Below, one piece after another: positions 12,381 to 23,735 of a DNA stretch of 64,000 nucleotides; position 1 is the first letter of the stretch; every line of letters starts with the position of its first letter. The position numbers were made by a program, and so were the translations under genes. This stretch comes from Dyella sp. 2HG41-7. Its GTDB lineage: Bacteria > Pseudomonadota > Gammaproteobacteria > Xanthomonadales > Rhodanobacteraceae. Below the pieces are notes generated by a model. The model ran no database searches, was not told where the DNA came from, and saw only the letters and a list, made by a program, of their open reading frames with translations. Location: assembly GCF_021390675.1 (NCBI RefSeq), contig NZ_JAJEJV010000004.1, forward strand, positions 3,410,001 through 3,474,000, written 5' to 3'.

Positions 12381-13469
12381 ATGACCATACCGCGCCCGCT
12401 GCGACTGCTGCTGATCGCCTTCGCCAGCGTGCTGGGCGGCATCGCGTTTGTGGTGCTGGTGGCGTTGTATTTGTTGCTGCAGCCGGATCGCTTCACCAAG
12501 ATGCTCAAAGAGCAGGCCAATCACGCGGGCTTGCAGCTGACGCTATCGAGCCCTGCGAGCCCCACGCTATTTCCACGCCCTGCATTGCAACTGGAAGGCA
12601 TCACGCTCGTCGCACGCGATACGGGTTCGACGACCACCAACATGCCTATTTTGCTTGCCGCCAACGGTCGCATGGTGTTGCCATGGCGCGCGCTGTTCGG
12701 GCGCCAGGTGGATATATCGCGCCTGCAGATCAATTCGCCGCGCGTGGATCTGGATGCGCTGCAAGCATGGCTGATGAACCTGCCATCGCAATCGGCCACC
12801 GTACCTGAAGAAATTCCACACATTGCGACGGGTGTGCGCATTCGCAGCGGCAGCGTCGTAGAAAACAACAGCGAATGGCTCACCGACGTATCGCTCGACA
12901 CAGGCCGCCTGATGCCGGGCCAAGCCTTCTCGATTAATCTGTCGGCGAAGGAAACCGATGGCACGCCGCTGCAGTTGCAAATATCCAGCGTACCCAGCAT
13001 CGCCAACGGCGCGCTGAAACTGGACAACATCACGGTGCGCGTCGTCGACAGCAACGCAACAACCTTGCATCTTGCCGGCAACGCAAGTTGGATGGGCGCC
13101 GCGAACGCGACCCTGCAGTTACAAGGCACGTTCCATATGGTGAACGAAGGCAACTACGACGCCGCCGCGACACTTTCGCCCGCCACCCAGAAAGATCCGT
13201 TGCTGCTGCATCTCAAACTGCTCGGCAGCGACAACCATATCGATCTGGAATTGCCGCCGCTCGCGCTGGCGCAATGGTGGAATCAGCTCGCCAGCACGCA
13301 AGGACCGAAACTCACCGCGCCGCCGGGCAACGGGCAGATCGACATGGCCAAACTCGATATTGGCAAAGTGCATGTCGAGGGATTGAGCGTGCAAACCGGC
13401 ACCGCCGTTTCGGAAACGCCCGATCAGCCGAAATCCCCTGGCAAACCCGCCGCGCCGAATTCGCAGTGA
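12381..13469 (+). CDS. AsmA-like inner membrane protein
   Basis: The 362-residue protein begins with one transmembrane helix (about residues 8-31) followed by QPDRFTKMLKEQANHAGLQLTL, then SPTLFPRPALQLEGITL, the N-terminal pattern of AsmA family proteins that span the periplasm and are linked to phospholipid transport. The body is beta-rich (ALFGRQVDISRLQINSPRVDL; LKLDNITVRV). It is shorter than E. coli AsmA (617), so it is a small family member or only AsmA-like. The ATG abuts the ftsY stop with no gap, and its own stop overlaps the mutY GTG. Confidence 0.8.
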   Translation: MTIPRPLRLLLIAFASVLGGIAFVVLVALYLLLQPDRFTKMLKEQANHAGLQLTLSSPASPTLFPRPALQLEGITLVARDTGSTTTNMPILLAANGRMVLPWRALFGRQVDISRLQINSPRVDLDALQAWLMNLPSQSATVPEEIPHIATGVRIRSGSVVENNSEWLTDVSLDTGRLMPGQAFSINLSAKETDGTPLQLQISSVPSIANGALKLDNITVRVVDSNATTLHLAGNASWMGAANATLQLQGTFHMVNEGNYDAAATLSPATQKDPLLLHLKLLGSDNHIDLELPPLALAQWWNQLASTQGPKLTAPPGNGQIDMAKLDIGKVHVEGLSVQTGTAVSETPDQPKSPGKPAAPNSQ

Positions 13470-14515
13470 CTCCGTTCGCATCCGCCTTGCTCGATTGGTT
13501 CGATCGTCACGGCCGACACGATTTGCCGTGGCAGCATCCGCGCGACGCATATCGCGTGTGGTTGTCCGAAATCATGCTGCAGCAGACGCAAGTCGCCACG
13601 GTCATCCCCTATTTTCAGCGCTTCGTTTCGCAACTTCCAACGCTGCGCGATCTCGCTGCAGCTGACGAAGACACGGTGCTCGCTCTGTGGTCGGGGCTTG
13701 GTTATTACCGCCGCGCGCGATTCCTGCATCAAGCCGCGAAGACTTGCGTAGCGGAACACAACGGCGAGATGCCGCGCGATTTCGATGCGCTTGCCGCTTT
13801 GCCCGGCATCGGCCGCTCCACCGCCGGCGCAATTCTGGCGCAAGCTTATGGATTGCGTTTTCCGATCCTCGACGGCAACGTCAAACGCGTGCTGACGCGC
13901 TTTCACGGCATCGCAGGACACACGAGCGAGCGCGATGTGGAAAAGCAGCTGTGGAAGCATGCCGACGCACACACGCCCGCAACGCGCACCGCCGACTACA
14001 CGCAAGCCATCATGGATCTGGGTGCAACCGTATGCGTGCGCACTCGCCCTTTGTGCGCCATGTGTCCCGCACAATCCGATTGCGTCGCCCATCGCGACAA
14101 TCTCACCGCACAGCTTCCTACGCCCAAACCGAGCAAAACCATTCCCACGCGCAGCACGATCATGCTGATACTGCGCGATGCCGAAAGTCGCGTGCTGCTG
14201 CAGCGTCGCGGTGCGCAAGGCGTTTGGTCGGGCTTGTGGAGCCTGCCCGAAGCGGTCGATACCGACGACGCATGGCGCGAAGCGCAACAACACGCGCAGA
14301 TCGACGATGCGCAACCGCTCCCCCCTTTCGTGCACGTCTTCAGCCACTATCGCCTGCAGATTCAGCCGTTGCTGTTCGATAGCGCAGCGCCCGTGCACGC
14401 AATCGCCGATAATGCAAATCTGCGCTGGTGCGCCATCGCCGATTTACCGGCATTGGGCCTGCCTGCTCCCGTTCGCTCGCTGCTGACCGCGCTGCCCGAA
14501 CCCACCGCGTTGTAA
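13466..14515 (+). CDS. mutY: A/G-specific adenine glycosylase
   Basis: Removes adenine mispaired with 8-oxoguanine. The catalytic Glu35 lies in [14 protein letters not shown], the helix-hairpin-helix is [14 protein letters not shown] with catalytic Asp136 in [10 protein letters not shown], and the iron-sulfur cluster ligands have the expected C-x6-C-x2-C-x5-C spacing (Cys190, 197, 200, 206). A C-terminal Nudix-like domain that recognises 8-oxoG follows (from about 225: [19 protein letters not shown]). The GTG at 13466 overlaps the AsmA-like stop as GTGA, and gives 349 residues, the usual length. yggX follows, as in E. coli. Confidence 0.95.
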   Translation: MTPFASALLDWFDRHGRHDLPWQHPRDAYRVWLSEIMLQQTQVATVIPYFQRFVSQLPTLRDLAAADEDTVLALWSGLGYYRRARFLHQAAKTCVAEHNGEMPRDFDALAALPGIGRSTAGAILAQAYGLRFPILDGNVKRVLTRFHGIAGHTSERDVEKQLWKHADAHTPATRTADYTQAIMDLGATVCVRTRPLCAMCPAQSDCVAHRDNLTAQLPTPKPSKTIPTRSTIMLILRDAESRVLLQRRGAQGVWSGLWSLPEAVDTDDAWREAQQHAQIDDAQPLPPFVHVFSHYRLQIQPLLFDSAAPVHAIADNANLRWCAIADLPALGLPAPVRSLLTALPEPTAL

Positions 14516-14535
14516 TTGAAGACGAGATATTTCCG

Positions 14536-14814
14536 ATGAGCCGTACGATTCATTGCGCCAAGCTCGGCATCGACGCCGAAGGCCTGGATTTCGCCCCCTG
14601 GCCCGGCCCGCTCGGGCAACGCATTTTTGCCGAAATTTCCAAGTCGGCATGGCAGCAATGGCTGGCCCACCAAACCATGCTGATCAACGAATACCGCCTC
14701 AACCCGCTGGACCCCAAATCGCGCCAGTTTCTCGGCGGCGAAATGGAGAAATTCCTGTTCGGCGGCGATGTGAAAACGCCTGAAGGCTACAAACCGCCAG
14801 AGGCCGAGTCTTGA
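14536..14814 (+). CDS. yggX: Fe(2+)-trafficking protein YggX
   Basis: A 92-residue cytosolic protein that protects iron-sulfur clusters from oxidation and takes part in iron handling. Diagnostic residues are the N-terminal RTIHCAKLG with its conserved cysteine, [29 protein letters not shown] and a C-terminal LFGG. It follows mutY by 20 bases, the same pairing as in enterobacteria. An iron-sulfur enzyme and an iron-sulfur protector in one operon make functional sense. Confidence 0.95.
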   Translation: MSRTIHCAKLGIDAEGLDFAPWPGPLGQRIFAEISKSAWQQWLAHQTMLINEYRLNPLDPKSRQFLGGEMEKFLFGGDVKTPEGYKPPEAES

Positions 14815-14819
14815 CTGAA

Positions 14820-14847
14820 AGCCGCTCATCCGATTTAATGAGCGGCT
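14820..14847 (+). terminator. Hairpin after yggX
   Basis: A perfect ten-base stem (AGCCGCTCAT at 14820-14829, ATGAGCGGCT at 14838-14847) with an eight-base loop lies just after the yggX stop and before tRNA-Phe. There is no U-tract, so it may stabilise the mRNA 3' end or work with Rho rather than act as an intrinsic terminator. Confidence 0.5.
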
Positions 14848-14883
14848 CCACGCAACACAGATAGTCCTCGCGACTGTCCATTT

Positions 14884-14959
14884 GGCCGGGTAGCTCAGTT
14901 GGTAGAGCAGGGGATTGAAAATCCCCGTGTCGGCGGTTCGATTCCGTCCCCGGCCACCA
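14884..14959 (+). tRNA. tRNA-Phe (anticodon GAA)
   Basis: A 76-base tRNA with encoded CCA. The acceptor stem GGCCGGG (14884-14890) pairs with CCCGGCC (14949-14955), followed by A and CCA. The D arm contains GCTCAGTTGGTAGAGC. The anticodon stem GGGGA/TCCCC (14910-14914 / 14922-14926) holds the loop TTGAAAA with GAA at 14917-14919. The T arm contains GGTTCGATTCC. All arms pair. A terminator follows. Confidence 0.97.
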
Positions 14960-14969
14960 CATATGAAAG

Positions 14970-14998
14970 CCAAGGTTTTGACGAACCTTGGTTTTTTT
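14970..14998 (+). terminator. Rho-independent terminator after tRNA-Phe
   Basis: An eight-base stem CCAAGGTT (14970-14977) / AACCTTGG (14984-14991) with a six-base loop is followed by seven T residues. It ends the tRNA transcript. It differs in sequence from the second terminator at 15688, which also follows a copy of the tRNA 3' end. Confidence 0.9.
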
Positions 14999-15098
14999 GT
15001 TTCTGCGGTTTGAGATACCCGCACATCTACCCACATTCTTTTACTGCGCGAGTAGTCTTCTTTGTTCCCGAGTGCTGCGGACAAACGTGGAGTGGGAG

Positions 15099-15494
15099 AT
15101 GAAAGCGCAGAAGATTCGGATGGTCATAGATCAACATTGGGCTGCATCCGCTGCGGGTGATCAGCTTAAAGAGCATGAGATTTATCACGACGACGTGATA
15201 TGCGAGTACCCGCAGTCGGGCGAAGTCATACATGGTCGCCGCAACCTTCAATCGCTTCGCAGCCATCACCCAGGCAAACCATCGGGATTTGTGATTCGGC
15301 GTATCCAGGGAGATGGGAATCTCTGGGTTTCGGAATATGTCATCGCCTATGAAACGAAGCTCGCGCATACCGTGAGCATCATGGAATTTCGCGATGGAAA
15401 GGTGACGCACGAGACTCAGTATTTTGCCGACCCCTTCGAAGCTCCCGCTTGGCGCAAAGATTGGGTTGAGCCCAAACGCGACGGAAATGGCTAA
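15099..15494 (+). CDS. SnoaL/NTF2-like protein
   Basis: A 131-residue protein with the pattern of the SnoaL-like NTF2 fold: an N-terminal helix (MVIDQHWAASAAGD), IYHDDVICEYPQSGEVIHGRRNL, then beta strands ending in MEFRDGKVTHETQYFADPF. Members bind small hydrophobic ligands or act as polyketide cyclases or isomerases; the ligand here is unknown. The ATG at 15099 is preceded by GGAG/GGGAG. Base composition looks less GC-rich than in its neighbours, and the gene lies between two copies of the tRNA-Phe 3' end, so it may have been acquired. Confidence 0.75.
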   Translation: MKAQKIRMVIDQHWAASAAGDQLKEHEIYHDDVICEYPQSGEVIHGRRNLQSLRSHHPGKPSGFVIRRIQGDGNLWVSEYVIAYETKLAHTVSIMEFRDGKVTHETQYFADPFEAPAWRKDWVEPKRDGNG

Positions 15495-15532
15495 ATCTAT
15501 TAGCTACCTCTGTCCCTTTTTTGAATCTTGGA

Positions 15533-15562
15533 AATGTCTGCTTTGGGTCGAAAGCGGACGTT
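15533..15562. repeat. Palindromic repeat
   Basis: The arms AATGTCTGCTTT (15533-15544) and AAAGCGGACGTT (15551-15562) pair with two mismatches around a short GGGTCG centre. When translated on the minus strand it gives SAFDPKQT. From general knowledge, this AATGTCYGCTTT palindrome is a dispersed intergenic repeat in many proteobacteria. It is a repeat, not a gene. Confidence 0.6.
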
Positions 15563-15660
15563 AGTTTATACGTCGAATGTTGTGCCGCACACGTCGCAAG
15601 AGCGGCAATAGCTTCCTCATGAGAAAGGACTTCTGCACACTGGGCAACGCAGATACTGGG

Positions 15661-15671
15661 CCCGGCCACCA
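15661..15671 (+). repeat. Copy of the tRNA-Phe 3' end (possible att site)
   Basis: CCCGGCCACCA at 15661-15671 is identical to the last 11 bases of tRNA-Phe (14949-14959) and has the same orientation. A strong terminator follows 16 bases later. This is the layout left when an element integrates into the 3' end of a tRNA gene. The match is short, so chance similarity is possible. Confidence 0.45.
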
Positions 15672-15687
15672 TCGCATTCCATGATTT

Positions 15688-15711
15688 AGCCCGCCATCGC
15701 GCGGGCTTTTT
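15688..15711 (+). terminator. Rho-independent terminator
   Basis: AGCCCGC (15688-15694) pairs with GCGGGCT (15701-15707) around a six-base loop, followed by a run of T. No gene ends directly before it on the plus strand; it may be the original tRNA-Phe terminator, separated from the tRNA by the inserted segment. Confidence 0.75.
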
Positions 15712-15779
15712 CGTTTCCAGACCAACCAACGGCATTTGACGGCGCTGCAAAGCTTCGCAAATGATACGCGCAGGGGACC

Positions 15780-15820
15780 GATCCAACCTTTGAAATGATC
15801 CAACGGTGAATGGATCCAAC
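15780..15820. promoter_or_regulatory. Three spaced GATCCAAC repeats
   Basis: GATCCAAC occurs at 15780, 15797 and 15813, spaced 17 and 16 bases, all in one direction. The set lies about 180 bases upstream of the next gene (16000). Regular direct repeats of this kind can be a binding array for a regulator. No family is recognised and this is an inference from spacing alone. Confidence 0.3.
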
Positions 15821-15999
15821 GCGCCTGGGACGCATAGCCCAGAGCACAGGGAGCGCGGCAACGCGAATAGCCGATGCAAGGAAGCGAAATCCGGCATTGC
15901 TTTATCAGCAAGCATGAGCGTGATCCGACGGCCAATCATCAAGGCCGTAGTCGGCTGATCTCACGCGTCCGTAGTGTCACTCGTGAAACAGGAGTTTCC

Positions 16000-16374
16000 A
16001 TGTTCAAGATTGAGCATTTCAAAGCCCGCAAGCATCTTTACTTTGGGGCGCTTTCGTTATTGGTCGCTGCATCGAGTGTCGTCACTTCGTTGTCTCCGGC
16101 CACCGTGCGTGCGCAGGACACCAGCGCCACCATCTTCGGTCACGCACCGGCTGGGGAAACCGTTACGGCAAGCAGCGCGACCGGCTCGCATCACCACAAG
16201 ATGGTGAATAGCGATGGTCGCTACAAGTTCGGTTCGCTGCCGCCGGGCGATTACACCGTGACGTTGGAAAAGGACGGACAAACCGTCGATACGCGATCCA
16301 ACATTCCGCTGATCGTGGGTCACAACGCCGAAATCGACTTCGCGTGTCCGAACGATAAGTGCGCTGCGAAGTAA
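16000..16374 (+). CDS. Secreted carboxypeptidase-regulatory-like domain protein
   Basis: The 124-residue protein has a signal peptide (about residues 1-38, ending TVRAQ) and one small beta-sandwich domain: ATIFGHAPAGETVTASSATG, GRYKFGSLPPGDYTVTLEKDGQTV, then IPLIVGHNAEIDFAC. This is the carboxypeptidase D regulatory-like fold also found at the N-terminus of Oar-type TonB receptors; here it stands alone. Two cysteines near the end (CPNDKC) may form a disulfide. An ideal ribosome binding site (ACAGGAG) fixes the ATG at 16000. The role is unknown. Confidence 0.75.
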   Translation: MFKIEHFKARKHLYFGALSLLVAASSVVTSLSPATVRAQDTSATIFGHAPAGETVTASSATGSHHHKMVNSDGRYKFGSLPPGDYTVTLEKDGQTVDTRSNIPLIVGHNAEIDFACPNDKCAAK

Positions 16375-16413
16375 AACCCGCACGTCCGAACTGGCGAAAG
16401 CCTTGACGTTCAA

Positions 16414-16456
16414 GCCGGCGTCGTCGCCAAGCAACCTACTTGCGACGACGCCCGGC
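16414..16456 (+). terminator. GC-rich hairpin after the secreted protein gene
   Basis: GCCGG-CGTCGTCGC (16414-16427) pairs with GCGACGACG-CCCGGC (16442-16456) with one bulged base and a 14-base loop. There is no T-run. Its position 40 bases after a stop codon suggests a transcript-end structure. Confidence 0.4.
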
Positions 16457-16556
16457 ACCCGGCGTGAAAACCCATGACACGCCACTTGACGCATCCAAAC
16501 GCGTTTTCGACTATTCCTAGGTCATCTCGTCATCGACGATGCGAAGGGAACTATCG

Positions 16557-19860
<3,304 letters not shown>

Positions 19861-19887
19861 TAAAAAAGCACGGATGCGTACCGCCCG

Positions 19888-21174
19888 CTAAGCCGATCCT
19901 GCGGGCAACCGCAATGTGACGGCGAAGCCTCCTTCCGGCACATTGCTCCATTCTGCTGCGCCGCCGTGTAATTCGGCGGCGCGCAGCGCGATACTCAAAC
20001 CGAGTCCCGTACCCACGCCTCCACGTGCTTGATCGCCTCGCATAAACGGGCGGCCGAGGTGAGCAAGCAGCTCGGGATTCACACCAGGGCCGGAGTCAGT
20101 CACGCGAACGACCACATCGGAATGGCCGTTGCTAAGGCTGACTTCGAAAGGCGCCGCGCCATAGCGTTCGGCATTGTCCATCAGATTGCCAATGGCCCGG
20201 CGCAACAGGCTTGGTCGAACGTTAGCAGGCAAAACAGAAGGGCCGCTTAGTTGCCAAGTATCCGGTTGGGCGCGCAATGCAAGCAATTGCCCCACGAGCG
20301 TCACCAGATCGATTTCGCGTCGCGGCTCGTCACGGCCGTCGCGTACAAATGCCAGACACTGCTCCAGCGCGCTATCAAGTTCGTCTAGATCCGCCACCAT
20401 GGCGTCTCGCCGATACGGATCGCACGCATCGCCCAGCTCCAGCGCCAGGCGCAACCGTGCCAACGGCGTGCGCAAATCGTGCGAAATACCGGCCAGCATC
20501 AGCTCGCGCTCGCGCGCCACGCTGCGCAATTTTTCGCCCGCGTCACCAATCGCCAATGCAAGCTTGCGGACTTCGCGCGGGCTGTTGCTTAAGTGCGTTT
20601 GCACGACCGGCTCGCCGGATAATAATTCCGAGGCGTGCGCCGTAAGACTTTCAAGTGGACGTGTCAGCATGCGTGCCGCAAGCGCTGCAATGATCAGCGC
20701 AATCAATCCTGCAAGCACGGTGATGACAAATGTGGAAGCGACAATCTGCCGCCGATAGCTCAACGCATGCAACACAATCCACCGCTGCGGATCGTGCGCG
20801 CTGCGCACCCATATCTGTGGATCTGGCGTTTGCACGACAACGACGCGCGACGGATCGCCAAGCAACTGACCCACGGTATAACCGATGTCTTTCAATATCA
20901 CCGACGGGCGCACAACGCTGGACGGCGGCGGCTCGGCGGAAAAACGCAGCCCGGTCTTGCGCAGCGTCTCCATCGTTTGCGCTGCGTTCGGGTCGTTACG
21001 TGTGGAGAGCTCATCGGCGGCGAGCGCGGCGACGGTAGAAAGATGACCGTAGGCATCGCTGCCCGCCCGCAGGCTGACACGCATGGAAAGGATCGCGGCG
21101 AGCGTCAGCGCAAGCGTCAACGCCAACGCCACCAGGCCAAGAATCAGCGAGAACGTCGATGGCGCCTGCTTCAT
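19888..21174 (-). CDS. Sensor histidine kinase (EnvZ-like)
   Basis: A 428-residue inner-membrane kinase. Two transmembrane helices (about residues 9-32 and 145-168) flank a periplasmic sensor region of about 110 residues. HAMP (LTRPLESLTAHASELL) comes next, then the H-box ISHDLRTPLARLRLALE with the phospho-accepting histidine, and the ATPase domain with N-box RAIGNLMDNAERYG, G1 VTDSGPGV and G2 GVGTGLGLSIA. The start at ATG 21174 overlaps the response regulator stop (ATGA), so the two are translated together. The stimulus is unknown. Confidence 0.93.
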   Translation of the reverse strand: MKQAPSTFSLILGLVALALTLALTLAAILSMRVSLRAGSDAYGHLSTVAALAADELSTRNDPNAAQTMETLRKTGLRFSAEPPPSSVVRPSVILKDIGYTVGQLLGDPSRVVVVQTPDPQIWVRSAHDPQRWIVLHALSYRRQIVASTFVITVLAGLIALIIAALAARMLTRPLESLTAHASELLSGEPVVQTHLSNSPREVRKLALAIGDAGEKLRSVARERELMLAGISHDLRTPLARLRLALELGDACDPYRRDAMVADLDELDSALEQCLAFVRDGRDEPRREIDLVTLVGQLLALRAQPDTWQLSGPSVLPANVRPSLLRRAIGNLMDNAERYGAAPFEVSLSNGHSDVVVRVTDSGPGVNPELLAHLGRPFMRGDQARGGVGTGLGLSIALRAAELHGGAAEWSNVPEGGFAVTLRLPAGSA

Positions 21175-21887
21175 ACGCGGCCTCCGTGAAACACAAAGAC
21201 ATATCCTTCGCCCCAAACGGTCTGCAGCCAACGCGGCTGTCGCGGATCGTCTTCGATATAACGGCGCAAGCGCGACACCATCACATCGATACTGCGATCG
21301 AAGGCCTCGTGATCGCGACCGCGGGCGAGCGCCACCAAACGTTCCCGGCTCAAGGTTTCGAACGGATGCGTCACCAGCGCTGCGAGTACGGCGAATTCGC
21401 CGCTGGTCAACTTAATCGGTGCGCCTTCGTCGAGCAATTGGCGTGTTCCCATATCGAACGTAAACCGACCGAAATTCACCGGCGCCAATTCCACTTGCGG
21501 CGCACCCACCGGCGCACGTGGACGACGACGCAACACGGCGCGAATGCGCGCCACCAGTTCGCGCGGATTGCAGGGCTTGCCCAGATAATCGTCGGCGCCA
21601 ATTTCCAGTCCGACAATGCGATCCACATCGTCGCCCTTCGCCGTGAGCATGATGATGGGAATGTCGACGCCTTCGGCGCGTAATGCGCGACAGAGTTGCA
21701 GGCCATCCGCATCCGGCAACATCAGATCCAGCACGATCAGATCGACATGATGCGCGGCCAATTCGCGTCGCATCCCAGCCGCATGGGGAGCGCTATGCAC
21801 TTGAAACCCCTGCTGCGTGAGGTAGCGCTCGATCAGATCGCGCAGGCGTAGATCGTCGTCGACGACAAGGATATGTGGGCTGTCCAT
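21171..21887 (-). CDS. OmpR-family response regulator
   Basis: A 238-residue two-component regulator. The receiver domain has the acidic pair VVDDD, the phosphorylation site in VLDLMLPDADG, MLTAKGDD with the switch threonine, and the lysine in YLGKPCNPRELVARI. The C-terminal winged helix is of OmpR type (LTSGEFAVLAALVTHPFETLSRERL; RSIDVMVSRLRRYIEDD; GYVFV). The ATG at 21887 has AGGAGA upstream; a longer frame adds 40 residues without a ribosome binding site. It is divergent from the secreted Gly/Ser/Thr-rich protein gene, a likely target. Confidence 0.94.
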   Translation of the reverse strand: MDSPHILVVDDDLRLRDLIERYLTQQGFQVHSAPHAAGMRRELAAHHVDLIVLDLMLPDADGLQLCRALRAEGVDIPIIMLTAKGDDVDRIVGLEIGADDYLGKPCNPRELVARIRAVLRRRPRAPVGAPQVELAPVNFGRFTFDMGTRQLLDEGAPIKLTSGEFAVLAALVTHPFETLSRERLVALARGRDHEAFDRSIDVMVSRLRRYIEDDPRQPRWLQTVWGEGYVFVFHGGRV

Positions 21888-22091
21888 GGCGCGACTATCT
21901 CCTGCCAGCCAGCGGCGGACAAGCGTCCTTCCCACCCATTTGTAAGCAAATGTTTCCAACGCTATCGGCAGCAACAAACGCTCACATTCGGGCGCAGTTG
22001 GAAACACCTTTTTGCTCAGTCAGTTGGAAGATGCGTCCACGCGGCGCGCTGAGCGCCGAAGTTAAGTTCATCCCACTCGAAGGAGCGCGAT

Positions 22092-22658
22092 ATGACTAGG
22101 TCTTCGATTCTGCGTATGACGTCGCTTACCCTGCTTTGCGTGACGACCATGGCCGCCATGCATACGGCCGATGCGCAAGGCCGCTTCCACGTGCGTGGCG
22201 TAAGCGGAGCGCGCGGCACCGCCGTCAACGGCGGCTACACGACCGCATCCGGCGGCGTGATCCACCATCAAGGCGGCACCATCATCCATGGCGTAAATGG
22301 CGGTAGCTACGCCGGCCACAACAGTTACACCCGGAACGCCGATGGCTCCGCGTCGCTAAGTCAAAATGGCCACGGCGCCACTGCGGCGGGCGGCGCCTAC
22401 AGTACAAGCAGCGCATACAACCGCAGCTCGACTGGTGCGCTAACCGGAAGTTCGCAAACCGAAGGCAGCGGACCGCGCGGTACGTATGATGCCGGCACCA
22501 CAACGGCCAACGGCGTTACCACCCACGACACGACGGCGACCAACAACGCCACGGGTATCACGTACGACGGACAAACCACTTACACCAAAGGTCAAGGATT
22601 TACGCACAGCGGTTCGTGCACCAATGCCAGCGGTCAATCGGTGGCGTGCGGTCAGTAA
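22092..22658 (+). CDS. Secreted Gly/Ser/Thr-rich protein of unknown function
   Basis: The 188-residue protein starts with a signal peptide (about residues 1-29, ending HTADAQG). The rest is low in hydrophobic residues and rich in Gly, Thr, Ser, Ala and Asn, with recurring short units (NGGYTTASGG, NGGSYAGHNS, AAGGAYSTSSAY, TTTANGVTTHDTT) and a C-terminal pair of cysteines (GSCTNASGQSVACGQ). It resembles repeat-rich surface or matrix proteins, but I do not recognise a family. AAGGAG seven bases before the ATG is a strong ribosome binding site. It faces the two-component system across a 204-base gap. Confidence 0.75.
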   Translation: MTRSSILRMTSLTLLCVTTMAAMHTADAQGRFHVRGVSGARGTAVNGGYTTASGGVIHHQGGTIIHGVNGGSYAGHNSYTRNADGSASLSQNGHGATAAGGAYSTSSAYNRSSTGALTGSSQTEGSGPRGTYDAGTTTANGVTTHDTTATNNATGITYDGQTTYTKGQGFTHSGSCTNASGQSVACGQ

Positions 22659-22707
22659 ACTCTCGATGCGATAAAACGTTCTGACGGTCGGCAAGGGGAA
22701 AACGGCA

Positions 22708-23634
22708 ATGACGAAAACAAATGGATTTCTGGTTTGCGGCATGGCGTTGCTGCTGCTTGCGCAACTTGCTGCAAGTGCCCGCGCGCAAACCGGAACATGG
22801 CGCAACGCCATGCTTCAACGCCGTCAGCAAAATATGACCTTGCCCGCTGACATACAAATCGTTCGCGACGTCCGTTACGGCGACGACCCGCAGCAGCGTT
22901 TCGATGTTTATCTGCCACCGCACGCAGCCCATGCGCCTGTCATTTTTATGGTCCATGGCGGCGCATGGGCCTTTGGCGACAAAACGGCGCGCGGCGTCGT
23001 ACAGAACAAGGTGTCGCGTTGGGTATCTCAAGGCTTTATCTTTATCTCCATCGATTACCGCATGCTTCCCCAAGCATCGCCACGGGTGCAGGCAGAAGAC
23101 GTGGCGCTAGCGCTGGCGTATGCGCAACAGCACGCTGCGCAATGGGGCGGCGATTCCGACGCATTCGTCGTGATGGGGCATTCGGCAGGCGCGCATCTGG
23201 TGGCGCTGATCAGCACGGATACATCGATCGGAAAGCGCCAGGGCGTGGCGCCGTGGCTCGGAACGATATCGCTCGATAGCGCGGCGCTGAACGTCGTCGC
23301 GATCATGCAGGCGCGACACCTTCCGCTTTACGACCGCGCTTTTGGAAATCAATCCGACGATTGGGCGAGCGTGTCGCCCTTGCAGCAAATGCGCGGAAGC
23401 ATCGTGCCTTTCCTCGCAGTCTGTTCCACGCAACGCAAGGATTCCTGTCCGCAAGCGCAAAGCTTCGTGACTAAAGCTGTCGCGTTGGGTACGCATGCAT
23501 CCGTGCTTGGGGAGGATCTCACTCACGAACAGATCAACGAAACGCTTGGCCTGGATTCGGATTACACACGGCAAGTGGAATCCTTTATGCGCAGTCTTTC
23601 GCCATCCATCGCGCAACGGCTGTCTGGATCCTGA
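22708..23634 (+). CDS. Alpha/beta hydrolase (BD-FAE/esterase type), exported
   Basis: A 308-residue secreted esterase-like protein with a signal peptide ending at SARAQ (about residue 27). The hormone-sensitive-lipase-like oxyanion motif MVHGGAW, the nucleophile elbow GHSAGAHL and a C-terminal LTHEQINETLG with the probable catalytic histidine are visible. The general layout matches feruloyl-esterase-like hydrolases. The substrate is unknown. It lies 49 bases after the Gly/Ser/Thr-rich gene and may be co-transcribed with it. Confidence 0.87.
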   Translation: MTKTNGFLVCGMALLLLAQLAASARAQTGTWRNAMLQRRQQNMTLPADIQIVRDVRYGDDPQQRFDVYLPPHAAHAPVIFMVHGGAWAFGDKTARGVVQNKVSRWVSQGFIFISIDYRMLPQASPRVQAEDVALALAYAQQHAAQWGGDSDAFVVMGHSAGAHLVALISTDTSIGKRQGVAPWLGTISLDSAALNVVAIMQARHLPLYDRAFGNQSDDWASVSPLQQMRGSIVPFLAVCSTQRKDSCPQAQSFVTKAVALGTHASVLGEDLTHEQINETLGLDSDYTRQVESFMRSLSPSIAQRLSGS

Positions 23635-23735
23635 CTCCACGCATGAACAGATGTGAACCCGGCTAATCTTTTCTTCACCGCACATTGATTGCATGGAACC
23701 AAGACTCGTTACTCATCTGCAACGAGGGTTAGGCC

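Larger units (their letters stand above)
15495..15999. other. Non-coding region with tRNA remnant and repeats
   Basis: About 500 bases without a convincing gene. It holds a 30-base palindrome (15533-15562), an 11-base copy of the tRNA-Phe 3' end (15661-15671), a terminator (15688-15711), three spaced GATCCAAC copies (15780-15820) and an imperfect palindrome at about 15923-15960 just before the ribosome binding site of the next gene. Open frames on the minus strand here have no family signature. Confidence 0.6.

Noticed and set aside
14362-15084. Long minus-strand frame reading GRGRNRTADTGIFNPLLYQLSYPAKW
   Set aside because: This peptide is the antisense translation of tRNA-Phe and is a well-known false gene; the frame also covers mutY, yggX and a terminator.
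15379-15942. 187-codon minus-strand frame with KLTSAFDPKQTF
   Set aside because: It runs through a palindromic repeat, a terminator and the 3' end of the SnoaL-like gene; the peptide is a known repeat-derived artefact pattern.
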